A DNA stretch of 64,000 nt, from assembly GCA_036872755.1 (NCBI GenBank), contig JAVHNS010000001.1:3472001-3536000 (forward strand), in the 5' to 3' direction. The notes below the pieces were generated by a model that saw only the letters and a program-made list of their open reading frames with translations, was not told the DNA's origin and did not search any database. Both the position numbers and the translations under genes were made by a program. Source of the DNA: Orbilia blumenaviensis. Its lineage: Eukaryota; Ascomycota; Orbiliomycetes; Orbiliales; Orbiliaceae. Below are positions 36,633 through 49,398 of this stretch, in pieces. Numbering within the stretch: the first letter of the stretch is position 1; each line of letters opens with the position of its first letter.

Positions 36633-39600
36633 TTCCGGTCGATACTGGATCTTGCTCGACTGGATAAAATCAAATATGCCTGTGGTTTCCGGAGCTCAAT
36701 TGCTCAAGAAAGAGGTGGAGAGAGTGTGGAGAGCTAAAGCTGCAGGCGCAAGGATGTCGTCTGCAGCAGCGTCGTCCCTCGTTCTCGTTTCTGTGTGACG
36801 ACGAATATAGCTCAAGTGGTTTTTCTGGCCCGTTTGTGTTGCGAGAGTGGTGGAAATGTCGACGTGGTGGTATGTATCTGTATGCTGTATGAACTGAACG
36901 AAGTAGACGGAATGGAGATAACCGATGCAATTAATTGACAAGCCGGACGAAAAAAACGAATGAATGGAAAAGAGCCCCTTTTAAACAAGTGAATGGAAGC
37001 TAAAGATATCAGCTCATCAGTGCAAGAAGGTCCGTTGAAGAGTTCGAAGGCTCCCGAGCAAATCCAGAAATTGCCAATTGTCGGGTACCCTCAACATTAA
37101 GTACTCTGTACTCCTGGGTTACTCCTGAAGGACTGGAATGGTACAGTCGACGCTAGTACTCCGACTATATTCGGCCCACATCCAACAGGATGGCCAATTT
37201 ACCCCACAAAATGCTGTTAGTTTGGTTTCTTAGCCTTGATTCAGAAAATCGAAGTGTAGGTTTCCCTTAAATCGCCAGATATTTGCCTTCTTCCCCCTAA
37301 GACTACATGCTGGAACACCCCCCAAAAATTTTGAAGGGCCGAAAATTTTTAAAATCCAACAAAACATACGACATCCCCTACTGAATTCATGATATGCTCT
37401 TGTGCAAAATCCAGATACAGCCTAGTTTCATCTGGCAAGTAAAGCAGCGCACGCTGCATCCGCCATAATCGCAGAGTTTTAGCGAAGCCTTGTGCCTGGA
37501 AGCGGAAAACCCGAGACTAATGGGAATATTTATAACCCCCACCCTTCGAATGGTTTCAAAATTTTCACCCCGGATTTGGTGATGTAATCATGTAAGGGGT
37601 TTAGGACATCCTGATGAGACCCTGTGGGTGTGGATACTAAAGGCAAGCCACCAAATATTTTAGTTTAAGACAAGTGTGTGGGGTATGTCTGCACATGATC
37701 ATGGGCATTCCTTTGGGGAAAACTATAGAATATTCTCCGATTCTCCTTACTGATAGAAATGCGCCTAAACTAGAATTCCTTACCAGGAATTTACTCGAAG
37801 AGGAGGTTTGAGCAGAGATAAGTTGGTGGTTACTGGTGTACCCCACGTCAGCACAAAGCCGCATGCCATTGGAATGCGGCAAACTGCACCGCTACATACC
37901 TCATCATTAATTTGTGCGTATTGGAATTCCATACCTATGCACTGACGGATGAAAACGGCAGGTCGATGAGTGTGTAGTTAAAGAAATACGATGAGCGATG
38001 GGCTTCGCATTGACGGGATTATGGCACTTTATGTTTGTATTACGTATTCGAATATATATTTAAGCTGTAGAGGCGACATGTCGACAGCAGACCCGAAATA
38101 AAGCCATAGCCGTTATAGTATAACCCCACAGCCGTACGGATCATGGTAAACGAGACGAGTCTCTGTTTACATTTTAAGATCGCGTGATATTTCAACATCA
38201 ACATCCAACGATATATCGATAGGTCTAGAACACCAAGAGTTCCAGAGATTAGCATGAATTCGAACACTTCACATTTGCATGTAAGCTGAGAGCCGTGATG
38301 CTATTTTACAATCGTGCCCAGTGTATGGCATTCTAGAATGTCCATATTGCTGAGTTGTTAGCTCGTCTGAGCTCGAGAATAATACGTGGCACTGGATATC
38401 TGGGTTCGATTCGTGTCCACCAAATTATCATCATGACCATATGCTCCGCTTGATATATTTATATGAAGGGCTGGGTTTAGATTGGAATGTATTGATAACG
38501 ACTATGCTGATCGATTCCGATATCTTGTTCACCACCGATAATTCTACGATTTGTCTCTCCGTTATATATATGTGTGTGTGTCACATCCACAAACATGTTT
38601 GTTTTATAAAATTCTATGAAGTAAAATGGCTCAAGAGATTCATAAGAATACCTTACTTAAACGCTCTTCGCTCCAGCCAGTGTTCTCTGCTTAAGTTCGA
38701 TTGTACGATTGTACGATTGTAACTGTAAATATTATCGATCAGCTCAAAAACTGTATGGCCACCGCTACCCTTACAAGCATACGTTGCCACTAGCAGATCC
38801 AATAAACTTATACTGGCGCCTAATAAATGGCTGTCTGAAACCGACTCCGCGCGCTTGAGTTTCTGCCGAAGTTGGTACCATGGTACTATGATTTTCACAG
38901 CCACAGGAATGCAGATCAAACTCCTCAAAGGTAGTTGACCTTGATCCGAACGGTACCAGTAACATTAACGAGGACCCACAGGGGTAATAAATCTCTTTCA
39001 CGTGACTTTAAATCTATAATCTCCGAATATTAGTGATTTACTTGAACTAAATTAGGTAATTGAGAAGTAAACAGAAGCCATGCATCAGCCGATTTTATTC
39101 CTTCAAAGGATATGAACGCAGTCGCCCTGTACCTCAATAATATCTTACCTCTGTAGATATAACTATAGCTTAAACAATATAAAATTTTGACTCGGGTAAA
39201 AACTGATCCAGTCCCGTAACCAGGGGCTCATGTTATTTGCTGCCCAAAATGCCAAGCCAATTCCTGCCTCACCCTACTCGCTTTACCCCAGGACATTCCA
39301 ATTCTAATAAATATAATAAACCACGCGGGTAGTAACGAGAAAGGGATCATAATAAATTATAGAATATATATCGAGAGAAACGGGCATTTTTTATAGGTTG
39401 TGGTGTGGGAAATTCTGGCCCCTTCGTGAACCCTACTAATGTTCTGGAATGGTGCCGATTTCTCTGTTTGGTAGAAGACCCCTGTCTAAGGCTTCTGGGC
39501 CTTTGGATGGGTTCCTCAGCCCCTCTCCTCCCATATCACCTTTTTATCTCGATATATGCGACCCAGTTGCGAGAATGACCCTATGTGGACCACTCGTACT

Positions 39601-39887
39601 GCTTAGCGTTCATCAGACCAGTGTGCCACCATTAGAGCCACCCACCTCTGGGAGCGGCTGGGGCCCAACCTGTCTGACGTCCCAGGCCGACTCATCGGAG
39701 AACCCTGTCCTGTAAGTACTAAGACTGGACCACGAGACCATTGGCTGCGCCATCCCCTCCATCGCAGCAACCCAGCATCGTGCCCGTAATATCCTCGTGG
39801 GCAGAACCGAAACATGGGGGGAAGATTGCGGAGGTCAAATGCTGTGTCTTATCCACCCCCATTATGGCCAACATGGATCTGGCTGCT
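36633..39887. other. Long intergenic region, nothing recognised
   Basis: About 3.3 kb, AT-rich in parts. A CATGTCGACA palindrome core lies at 38077. A TG/TA microsatellite-like stretch occurs near 38563-38580. A tRNA-like 3' end (GGGTTCGATTC near 38404) lacks the other stems. No coding unit is supported. Confidence 0.5.
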
Positions 39888-40309
39888 CTAAGAGTCCAAA
39901 TTTGTTGTATCGCTCGAACTCTCGCCCTCATACGTTGCATCCGTATGGCTAGTAGTGCTGGTTTCTTCATTTCTAGAACCCCTTACCAGAATGATACTAG
40001 AACCACATTAACTAAAATATTCCAGAATATTTAAGTACTTTATTGTCTAAGCATACCTTGTTATTGAGGTAGCCTGATCATGGAGGGTCATAAGCGCGCA
40101 CAGGCTTTCTGCCCGCTGCTGCTCTAACTTCCTTTCCATGGATCCAGTTCTCCAATCTGACGGGTGAGGGCCTTTGAGGCCTCATTCACCTCATCGTTCT
40201 TGCGATGATTTTTAGATCTCTTAAAGAGAGGTCGTAAATTTTGCGCTACAGCGCGCCAGCCCTTGCTGGTAGCCGCTGCTTGGGCTTTATAACTATTTGC
40301 AGCGGTCAT
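39888..40309 (-). pseudogene. Possible small gene relic with a frame break
   Basis: On the minus strand ATG 40309 opens a 61-codon frame (MTAANSYKAQAAATSKGWRA ... SKALTRQIGEL) that ends in TAG. One base out of frame, from about 40142, a second stretch continues with the same character (MERKLEQQRAESLCALMTLH), reaches a good donor at 40056 and can be spliced to 39972-39888, ending in a Ser/Thr/acidic tail (RNEETSTTSHTDATYEG...). The two pieces read as one amphipathic helical protein interrupted by a frameshift near 40140-40147. Alternatives: two unrelated chance frames, or a small functional gene with an unseen splice. No family recognised. Confidence 0.3.
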
Positions 40310-41289
40310 GTATTAGCGAATGTTTGGATGAAGTGTGCAAATCCAACGCCTTGTGTTGGCATCGTTGTAGTTTTTTCACAGCCTGATTTCCTGATTTGGC
40401 AGGGGCCTAGCAAACGACGTCTTATGATTGGCTGGACTAATTTGCAACAGGACCAACGCGTCAAAGCAATTTCGGAAACCAGCCAGCCGGTGTGTGGGAA
40501 ATATATCGGGGTTGGGTACTAGGAATACGTCGGGTGGGACCGGTGGTGAAGCTCAGCATGAAATGAGAGCACATATATTTACAGTTTTATAGCTGCAAAT
40601 GAATCTCCCCACAGATTTACAGCCTTTTACAACTCAATATGCTGTTCCTTCAAATTGCTAGATATTGTGATAGCACTATATATGTTTACATATGTCAAAG
40701 AGATAATTGAGGATATAAGCTATCAACTTTGATGACCCTGTTACACTCTTTTAAATCATAATCGTTTCATGATTTACTAGCACTAAAGGAGTGGCCACGT
40801 GTGTAAACGGCCGACGGGAGTCAATGAATCGCTATGGTGTTGTTTCAGGCCTACCACAGGGGGTCTCTGCGTTGATCCAATATATAAGCGTCCCTCATAT
40901 TTCTTCCTTTCTTTCGTCCCATCACGTAGTCTACTACTACAACTTACCGTCTTCGTCACCATCATTTATCTATCGAACCAATCCACACTCTCGTTCTCGG
41001 AAGAGCTCATCAATTCTTAAAGGGCTCTCAAACTGGTTACACTTTGGATCCTCAGCTCCTTCGATCACCTACGGGCATATGTCCGGCTGTACCGGGTTAT
41101 TGTCTACATCTACATGCTTGCGTCTATATACTCGCCCGCGTACCAATTGTAGTAGCGAGCTCCACCTCCCGAGTGAACAAGGTGACAAAGGTGGGAATTG
41201 ATATACTAGATTTCCTCTCTGATTGATTTGGACATCGTGTCCGTCTCCTATAAGTGCAGCTAGCTGACAATACGGGTCTATGAGTCCAG
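40310..41289. other. Intergenic upstream of the 41.3 kb gene
   Basis: About 1 kb; includes TATATAAG at 40881-40888, about 400 bases before the next start codon. A 136-codon frame (40791-41201) overlaps the likely leader of the next gene and is Ser-rich without any recognised domain. Confidence 0.5.
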
Positions 41290-42407
41290 ATGGTTTCTCC
41301 TAATGAACTAGAAGATATTACCTCGATGATTGAGAGTATCAAATTACGAGTTGACCCAGAAGCGGCAGAAATCATCGAGAGGAATGAAAACATAGCTCGC
41401 CTCAGAGAGTAAGTTGAAAGAGCGTGGACTTGTATGCGAGAAACAGCAACATATACTAACAGAGGGAATTCACAAGGTTCCTTCTAACGACTGACCTAGT
41501 CCGGATTAACCAACCAGGGCCATTGGAGCGTAGCGCTCGGATCAAAGGTTTGTAGGCACCTGTAGCATGTGCATGTTACTACAGGCTGATGACAAAATCC
41601 CGTTTATTGTTAGATATTCTCCCTCTTCGTCCACCCTTTGCTTGGAGTTATTCCGGCGAGAGCGAGGGGAGTCCCTGCTCTCTTATGTTGACTACCCCGT
41701 CGGAGATCTCGGAGAGGAGCCCTCCCAAATTCGGAGCAAGTAAGGATCCTAAAACTTTAGGCGGTGTTACAGAGGACTTCAAAGCCCATCCTACCAATGG
41801 AAAGCCTATCGCCAGCAAATATCTCGAAATAGAAGGGGGAGAAAGTGTCGCTGCGGAATGCGAGTCCAAACCTATGGCTCAAAACTCCACTGTGACAGTT
41901 TTTATCAATGGTGTCCCCCGAAATATCCCTAGTTCCATCAAGGAATCCGATTTTTCCAACAAGCCGCCGATCCCAACTGGCTCAGGAAACGCTATCCCTC
42001 CTACTATGCCAGCCGCTTTAACTTCAAAGCATACTGGCTGGGAAGGCAATCGAAAATCACGATCAGCTCTTATGGGCGGTTTATCGACGTCGGAGGTCCC
42101 CATGGTCCAGCGCGATGAAGGAATGAGGTCTCCAGCAAGACTTATGGGACAAGGGCTTGCCTTCCCCCCAGGTCGTCCCCGAGCCCAAAAGCTGGCCCCT
42201 CGCCCCCCTTTCAGGACCAATTCGGGTTTCATTCCACGTGGCCCTCGGAGGGATCGTAAGAAGCCCGTCTATGATCATCTCGATAAGATGACATCCTTTC
42301 CTATCGACCGCCAATTGGAGCTCATAGATACACTCACGGCTCTAGCTAAATCTGCCTCGAAAGGATCCGGTGAATCCAAGACCATGGCTAAGCATCATTG
42401 GAAGTAG
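41290..42407 (+). CDS. Hypothetical protein, largely disordered, 331 aa
   Basis: Exons 41290-41408, 41465-41547 and 41614-42407 join in phase to 331 residues. Residues 1-75 form a charged helical region (MVSPNELEDITSMIESIKLR ... NIARLREEFTRFLLTTDLVR), and the remainder is rich in Pro, Ser, Gly, Lys and Arg with little hydrophobic core, ending in a helical DKMTSFPIDRQLELIDTLTALAK segment. I recognise no domain. The second intron acceptor was chosen as the TTAG at 41613 because the nearer AG at 41584 puts two stops in frame; the chosen one is preceded by a pyrimidine-rich tract. The basic Arg/Pro-rich middle (RPRAQKLAPRPPFRTNSG) might contact nucleic acid or SH3-type partners, but nothing specific supports that. 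Confidence 0.62.
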
Positions 42408-43832
42408 AGCTCAACCCTCACTACATTTCTATCTCTACTTTCTCTCCCCCCATTTCTTTCCCTTCCCCCCTTCAAACGATTTCTATATCTTTTTCTTATT
42501 GAGATAAAAACCTAAACGTTTTGAGAATTGAGAACACACTATATTGGTCTTCTGAAATTTGTAACTCTACCGGTGTAATTAGCGAGTTCCCAGTTCCAAC
42601 CAGCGCCATGTCAAGAGACTGGATCCGCCCGTTTCAACTAACATGCTGCATATGCGTCCTGTCATCTTACTGCCTTTGGAATATCAATAAATGTTTTGTC
42701 ATGCAGTAGGAACCACGCTAAGGGATTTGTTATCGCTAAAATAAGGCAACTATAGAGTGATATAGCAATGACAGGTACGAGGCCTTCCGCAAATCCAGTA
42801 TAGTATTTCTACAAGAAAAAGTTAGCCGGTGTAGAGACCTTTGTCGTCGCTACGAGGCCCACGCAATATGCCTTTTAACATTTCAACTTGTGTATGTGTG
42901 GTAATGAAAGCGCAGGGATTAGGTCATGCAATGCAAGTTCTCGAGGATTGGGTGCAAATGAAATGTCTTGCAATCGGACTCAAAAATTTTTGGAACGTAT
43001 CTTTAAACTTCTGGAGTGCAGGGACTGTGAGACGGCGCCCGTCTCAGCCGCTCGGAGAATGGGCATAAGCATCTTATTTTACTTATTACTCAACATTTTC
43101 GGCAAAACCGCTGAAGCTGTCCACCAAAAAATTGTAATAGTAAGGAATCTTCCCAAGCCGCCAAGTTGTGTGTTTGAGCCTGTTATGCAGAGCAAGTTGT
43201 CGGAATATGGAGTTATCAGCTATGACTAAGCCATTTAACTCCGTGAAAATTGATTTTTAACATTCAAAGGTGGGCAGGGGTTTGGGTTTAGCGAGTGACT
43301 GGGGCCCAAACCGACGTCATGAGAACCTAATCAATAAACGACCTGGCTTGGTCTAACCCAGTATACGGTACTGCATCATGCAGGATATTTACTTCAATTA
43401 CCGTTCTTGGGAGACTAGAGATATGCCGATAGTACTTTTTTTGCCTGTATGTCTTGGACGAAGACGGTTCCATGCAGAAACCCGCCGGCACTAGCCAGAT
43501 CATGGCCTGTACAGCGGCAGAGAACCAACGTTAGAGGCATAACTTGGATACCAATTCAATAGTGAGATATAACCCCTCTTAGGATGGATATAGGCTTTTA
43601 GCAGGCTTAAGTAAGGACTTTTGCATAAGCCTTTCTGTTCGTAGTCTAGTTTTTTATGCATTCCCCACACCTTCTGTGTAACTCCCTTGTTCTAAACCGT
43701 TGACCTCTATGGAGCCGCGCCTGGTTAGGGAACATCCAATGTATGATATACAACTAACGAAATGAAATATGAGATTCCATGAGCTCCACGATCCCGCCCA
43801 GCTAGTCGGTCTCGAGATGTTTTTCGTTTGAA

Positions 43833-43882
43833 TTTCCTTTCCCCTTTCTTTCTTTTCTTTTCTTTCTTTCTTTCTTTTTCTC
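43833..43882. repeat. CTTT-type pyrimidine microsatellite
   Basis: Run of TTTC/TTTTC units on the + strand, about 380 bases upstream of the alcohol dehydrogenase start. Confidence 0.7.
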
Positions 43883-44065
43883 CTAAGCTTTTACCGTTTC
43901 CAATGCCGACCGCTATCGCGGAGCACATTGGGGACTATCCGGATATGGATTCATACTATAGGCTCTGTAGAAGTTAATAGGTATGGGTCCACTATGCTGA
44001 CTCTGAATCCAAACTGTGCACCGTTCAATTTACCACTGCACCGGCTTCAAGGGACGGGGAGATGT

Positions 44066-44073
44066 TATAAAAG
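44066..44073 (+). promoter_or_regulatory. Candidate TATA box of the alcohol dehydrogenase gene
   Basis: TATAAAAG, a consensus-quality TATA element, 196 bases upstream of ATG 44262, followed by pyrimidine-rich leader sequence. Strong TATA boxes in fungi are typical of inducible genes, which would suit a stress or aldehyde-responsive reductase (inference). Confidence 0.55.
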
Positions 44074-44261
44074 GACAGTTCCCATTCGTCTCTGACCTCG
44101 ATTCTCATAATCACGGCGCACATCAGACAGCAGTTCTAGCCTGTAGCCTCTTAAGATCTTCCATCTAGCTCTAGCTATTCTATACCTCAATTGAACTTTA
44201 TCAATTGCAACGACCATAATCCAACGTTATCAACACATTACTGTACCTTCAAATAATTGCA

Positions 44262-45708
44262 ATGGCCAAAGACACTTTTAACGGTTGGGTCGGCAAGGAC
44301 CTCTCCGCTGCAGACGGAAATCTCGTCTGGGAAGCATTTACTCCCAAAACTTGGGAAGAAACTGACGTTGATGTTGAAATTACCCATTGTGGCATGTGTG
44401 GTATGTTACCGTGTTGGATCCACGTTGTCTGCAAACGGGAGCTTCGCTTCGCTTTTGCATTTGCATTGTATAGTCTCTATACATATAAGCACGTGTCTAT
44501 ATATCCCAAACCATGCTGATATTCATTTTGCGCAACCTTAGGATCTGATATCCATACTTTGAAAGGCGGTTGGCATGAGCCAGAATATCCATATGTTGTC
44601 GGCCACGAAATTGTCGGAAGGGCCGTTCGAGTTGGCAGTCAAGTCAAGGGCATCAAGGTTGGAGACCGTGTTGGAGTTGGTGCTCAGTCTGATTGCTGCT
44701 TGGATTGCAATCTTTGTAAGACTGATAATGAGACTTATGTACGTGTTTATTATTTAGGCCTTCATTTTATGCTCTAATTTTCATGGCTAAGTACTGACTG
44801 GGAATTTACAGTGTCCAAACTTTGTTCAAACTTATGATATGCGACACAAAAATGGGGACCGAACGATGGGCGGATACGCTGACCATGCCCGGGTTCCTGG
44901 GCACTTTGTGATCAACTTGGCTCCATATCCTAATGTTCCATCGGAGATTCTCGCACCAATGTATGGCTACAGACCCCGTTCTTAATGCTTCCTTTTAAGG
45001 TCTTCAATTATAGACAGCTCACTAACTAATTAACATAGGCTGTGTGGCGGTGTTACCATGTTTTCTCCACTGAAGAGATATGGAGCGGGGCCTGGGAAGA
45101 GGGTTGGCATTATTGGCTTTGGTGGATTAGGCCACTTTGGTGTTATGTGGGCGAAAGGTAATTTCCGTTCCCTCTCTCAGCCTTGAGGATGCAATTAGCT
45201 AGATTAAATTAACATAATTTTTGTAGCACTTGGAGCGGATGAGGTTGTGGTCATTTCCCGCAGCCGTGCTAAGGAGGACGATGCTGTTCAGCTCGGTGCC
45301 ACCAAGTTCGTTGCGACCAAATACGAGCCTGACTGGGCCACTAAGTACGAGAAAACCCTCGACCTGATTGTCAACACAGTCGATGCAGTCGATATGCCGC
45401 TCCAAGATTATCTCGGCCTCCTAGCACCTATGGGTACTCTTGTCCAAGTTGGCGCGCCAGATGGCAACCTCCCAAGCTTTAATGGATTTACGTTGTTTAT
45501 GACAAATAGACATCTCACCGGAACATGTATCGGTAGCCGCAAGGAAATCAGGGAGATGTTGCAGCTTGCTAATGATCGTGGGCTGAAGACTTGGGCGAAT
45601 CCTTTCCCTATGTCGCAGGCTAACGAGGCTATCAAAGCGTTTAATCGCTCTGAGGCACGATATAGGATCGTATTGGTCAACGAGAAGCACCTGCAACAGG
45701 ACAGCTAA
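44262..45708 (+). CDS. Zinc NADP(H)-dependent alcohol dehydrogenase (ADH6/CAD type)
   Basis: Medium-chain dehydrogenase reducing aldehydes, often aromatic or medium-chain, with NADPH; cytosolic. Exons 44262-44400, 44542-44738, 44812-44960, 45039-45157 and 45227-45708, 361 residues, full family length. Catalytic zinc ligands Cys43 (HCGMCGSD), His68-Glu69 (GHEIVGR) and Cys164 (MLCGGVT) are present, as are the structural zinc cysteines 99, 102, 105 and 113, the last supplied by exon 3 straight after intron 2. The Rossmann motif is GFGGLGHFG at about 188, and [10 protein letters not shown] follows the second beta strand, where Ser and Arg residues are consistent with NADPH preference as in the ADH6/cinnamyl alcohol dehydrogenase group. 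All five exons are in phase and each intron boundary lies inside conserved sequence, so the model is solid. Neighbouring genes give no pathway clue. The exact substrate cannot be read from sequence. Confidence 0.94.
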
Positions 45709-48700
45709 GGAAACTCTTATTGCCCCTATCTTTCTGAGATTTTTATTTCTTTGGTCGCTGTTGTCTTTACGGAACCCTCCAGAGCCTTCAAAGCAGCCTG
45801 ATATCGGCTTACATCGTTTATATCGAACAAACGGGGTGGAGGGCGGTGCATTTTGTTTGTTGTAATAGGATGTTTTCCGATCATCATGCTTGTTTTTGCG
45901 GATTTCGTGTGGTCCCACGGGTCAGCGCTTTTCTGTGTTCTAAGTTAACTAGTTTTCTATACGATTATATTCTCCAATCGAGGTGAATCATATGCATGCC
46001 GAAAACCATATCAAACCCCTCATAATGTGATGTAGCTTCTACCTTTTCAAGTGATATCGCTAATCGCGGGCTACAAGAGTTTCCGTTCAAGGGAAAGAGA
46101 AGGTTTTGCCAACCCCTGCATCTGCTGCGCCCCGCTTTCACGGATTTCTTCTTCAGTTGACAATGAGGGAAATATACCCACACACAGCTTCCGTTCCTCA
46201 AAACGATCTTCGGTGTAACACTGACATCGCGCGTGCATGTGTCGGAGGGTAGCTGAAGGAGAAACCGTTGCTATGCCGTCTTAGGCCCATATTTCTGACA
46301 CTTGATCACTTCGACAACAAGTTGCTCTCTTGGAAAATAAGCATAACTTATTTGAACCGCGCGCGAGTGATGCGATTCGTAATCTCGTAAGGCTTAGAGA
46401 AACAGATCCCTAGTTCTAGATCTGTTTGATATTAGAGAGAGCGTTGGTTGACCCCTGCATCTCCCTGTATACCACGTGGGTAGGCGTAAACTTGATCATG
46501 ATCGAAAGCTTCATAATGGACCTAGGGGTGAATATCTAGCCATGGGCTTAGATGTTCGTCTTTGGCCACCCCGAAGGTCCGTAGCTCACATTCCTCCGGA
46601 GCGGGCCAACAGAAAGATCTCTAAACAAAAATTTGCAATGCTTTATAACAAGAGTTTCTTGGTAGTCGCTACCTACCTGGCCAAGCGGGTATCAAGAAGA
46701 GTGTCTGGGGCAGTGCAAAAGTCTGCTCCCGGATCCCCTTGAAAAATTCCCGGATGGCTGGGAAAACCTTGATATCAGGAAAATCGAAATATATCGAAAT
46801 CGCCGTTATGATCAGGGGGACTTCAGATGATTAGGTAGCTACAAGCTTCCAAAAAACTGGGAAGAATTTGAAAAGCCAAGGCACCTCTCTTTCCTGTTTG
46901 GAAAGTTGCCTAACTGTTGCATGTTGCTGTGTTGCCTGCACAGTTTAATTGTTTTAATTAGCCACAGTAATTACGAGCCTGAGCAATATATGCAACATTA
47001 GCCACAGTTGGGCAGCCTCAGCTCAGCCTGTTGCGGTCTCCAATAGTCCCGCCGGCTTGCGATCTATGAGGTCATAAAAGTTATGCCATAAATTAAATTA
47101 TATTGTATACGTCGTCGTCAAGGCAGTATCACAGCTTTCGGGACGACCGTGTCCGGGAAGACTCATCATAAGGCCCGACTCGGGGATACGTACTTTGCCA
47201 CTTGACCAAACCTTCTTTGCTGGCACTCAGCCACATTTAGCCACACTCGTGGCTGAACCGAATCAAAACTCAACACAATTGTTAGCCAGGTTTAGGGAGA
47301 GAATTTAAGCAGTGTGCATCCAACGGGTCGAAACGGTGTAACGTAAGAAAGTATTGGCGAAAATATATAGTTGCTTGTTGTTCACTAATGGAGCGATTGC
47401 ACAAGCAATGTACCCTCGTGACAGCATTCACCCTGGAACATTCCTAAGATCTTGTGTATATTGATCGTATGAATATCGAATGGGTTCCATGGATTATACC
47501 TGTCATTGATTGAGGCTGTGTAGATGTAGGTCTTCCCCACGTCTCAGATGGGACGTATCAAATATCAAGATTTAGGTTCTCGACCTTGATGATTTGATCG
47601 TGATGTATGATGCCAAGTTGATTTTTGTCAGATAAAGAGTTCCGACGTGGAGAGAGAGTGCCGGCGTATTAACACTGGTGCATCACTAGTCTCGCATTGG
47701 TGAGCACTCCAGAGTATTGGCGAGGTTTGGCATCGCTGAAGCAACGGACATCAAAAACTTCTAACTGGAAACAGTCTTCCAAGAACCCGCGGGTGGCCGA
47801 GAGGCTGTGAACTCATGAAGCTTATCGGGGTTTCTGTCCAGTCTTTTTGATTATGAAGCCCACCAAGATGTTGGTGCAAAGTTTCTATCCGTCGATTTCC
47901 ATTACCAGCTGCCATTTGCAAACTGTTTGCCCGACAACGTATGCCTAGGCTTGACCCAAGAAAATTCCACGCTGTTGCTGGCTTCACTTGGCAGTCTTTT
48001 ATGTTGTGCAATACGATACTCGGTATTTCTGTCGGGAGAGCTCTGGAAGGTAGTGAGAAGAATCGTTTAGGAAGGAGAGCTTGGCAGCAGCAGCAGCATC
48101 CCGCCCGTTCAGAAGATCAACGGCTCGGGAAGCTGGGCTTCGAAGAGGCCTTTGTTATCACATCCCATCAAGGGTTGTTTTATACTCCTCGGCCTCGCGC
48201 TCGGTGGAGACGAATGAATGCTTCGAGACCACCTACCCGCGGGTTATGGCCGTTGAAGTAGGCGCCAAAGGAACCCGAGCAAAGGATTGCTAGGCGACTA
48301 AGAATAAGGGTGACTATCATGCCGTCGTCCAGAGATGTCGGCCCTTAGCTAGACCAGTTCGATTTTCTTGGATGTGGGGTGGGCGTTGAGTAAAACTTTA
48401 GGCGCCCTGCACTGTTTGTCTTGGGTGCCACGGTGCGTCGTACCGTACCTGTCGTTTAGTTGAACCACCACCACTCAAAGCCTTCCCCCAGGCGATATGT
48501 AGTCATTAAACCCCCAAAAGACACCAAGAATCAATAAGAAAAAATGCTAATTAGATGATCGCTGCTACTTGAATGTTTAATGGTATGGCAAGGATTTTGA
48601 AAACGAAGCAGGAGAGAAGCTTGGGTGGCAAGATCCTGCCCGCAATAGACTGCTAAGCGTAATTGCGAGCCATCATGGAACACCAACACTACAACTTGAG

Positions 48701-49398
48701 GGTGCCCCTGGTCCAAGACTTTGCACAGCCTACTTGTGAAGAGGGCGTTAGGCCATGTGCGCACCAGAGCAAGAAAGCACTTTTTGCATTCCCAGTCTGC
48801 TTTCAACAGCTGTCAAGGCAGTTCCATTTAACAAATGACAGACTCCGCCCAATTGATTGTTCATCTTGTTTACTCTTTTCTTTTCACAGCAACGTAGTGG
48901 GCGGGCGTCGTCACCTTTAAAGAGAAGATATATCTTAAAGCTCATTTCGTTTCTGAAGGTCGAAGGATCGCGGCTGTTAAAATATCCGGTACCGTGTATG
49001 TACCAAGAATCCGCCTCACGCTCCTGCATTTCCCAGTAATACGGTCAGCGTCTGAGCCTTCTCTGCAATATCCATTCTCGTATATATCCTTTCATTCATT
49101 TTTTTTATTTCCCTCCTCAAATTTTCCATCCTGGACTTCACACCTGAAGCCCCTTTCCTGATCCTTTACATCCCTTTCTACATACTATAAGAAATTCAAC
49201 ACACCCGTATATCAAAATAAGACGCGGCGTTGAATATCATCGAAGAAGAGTTCGTTTTAGTCGTTCCACAGAGTCGTTGCAGACGAGCAAGGGTCAATCG
49301 ATATCTATCAACTTAGCGTCTGATATACGAGACAAATTAACCTACAACTTACAACAACAAACAACACAAAAAGTGTAGCCTAGTTAGCAAACTGCAAT
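45709..49398. other. Long intergenic region upstream of the Ca2+-ATPase
   Basis: About 3.7 kb. TTAGCCACA occurs at 46968, 46998 and 47237, with TCAGCCACA at 47228, all within 280 bases. Frames around 47751-48293 overlap on both strands without recognisable domains. A pyrimidine-rich stretch at about 49090-49190 is probably part of the Ca2+-ATPase promoter or leader. Confidence 0.5.

Larger units (their letters stand above)
42408..44261. other. Intergenic upstream of the alcohol dehydrogenase
   Basis: About 1.85 kb. Contains a C/T low-complexity tract at about 43833-43882 and a TATA box at 44066. Overlapping small + frames at 42841-43229 are not called. Confidence 0.55.

Noticed and set aside
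38320..38420. tRNA-like sequence with GGGTTCGATTC and a terminal CCA-like end
   Set aside because: The T-arm stem does not pair, and no acceptor stem or proper anticodon arm can be drawn.
47751..48293. Several overlapping 70-106 codon frames upstream of the Ca2+-ATPase
   Set aside because: Frames overlap on both strands with no domain and no supporting splice structure.
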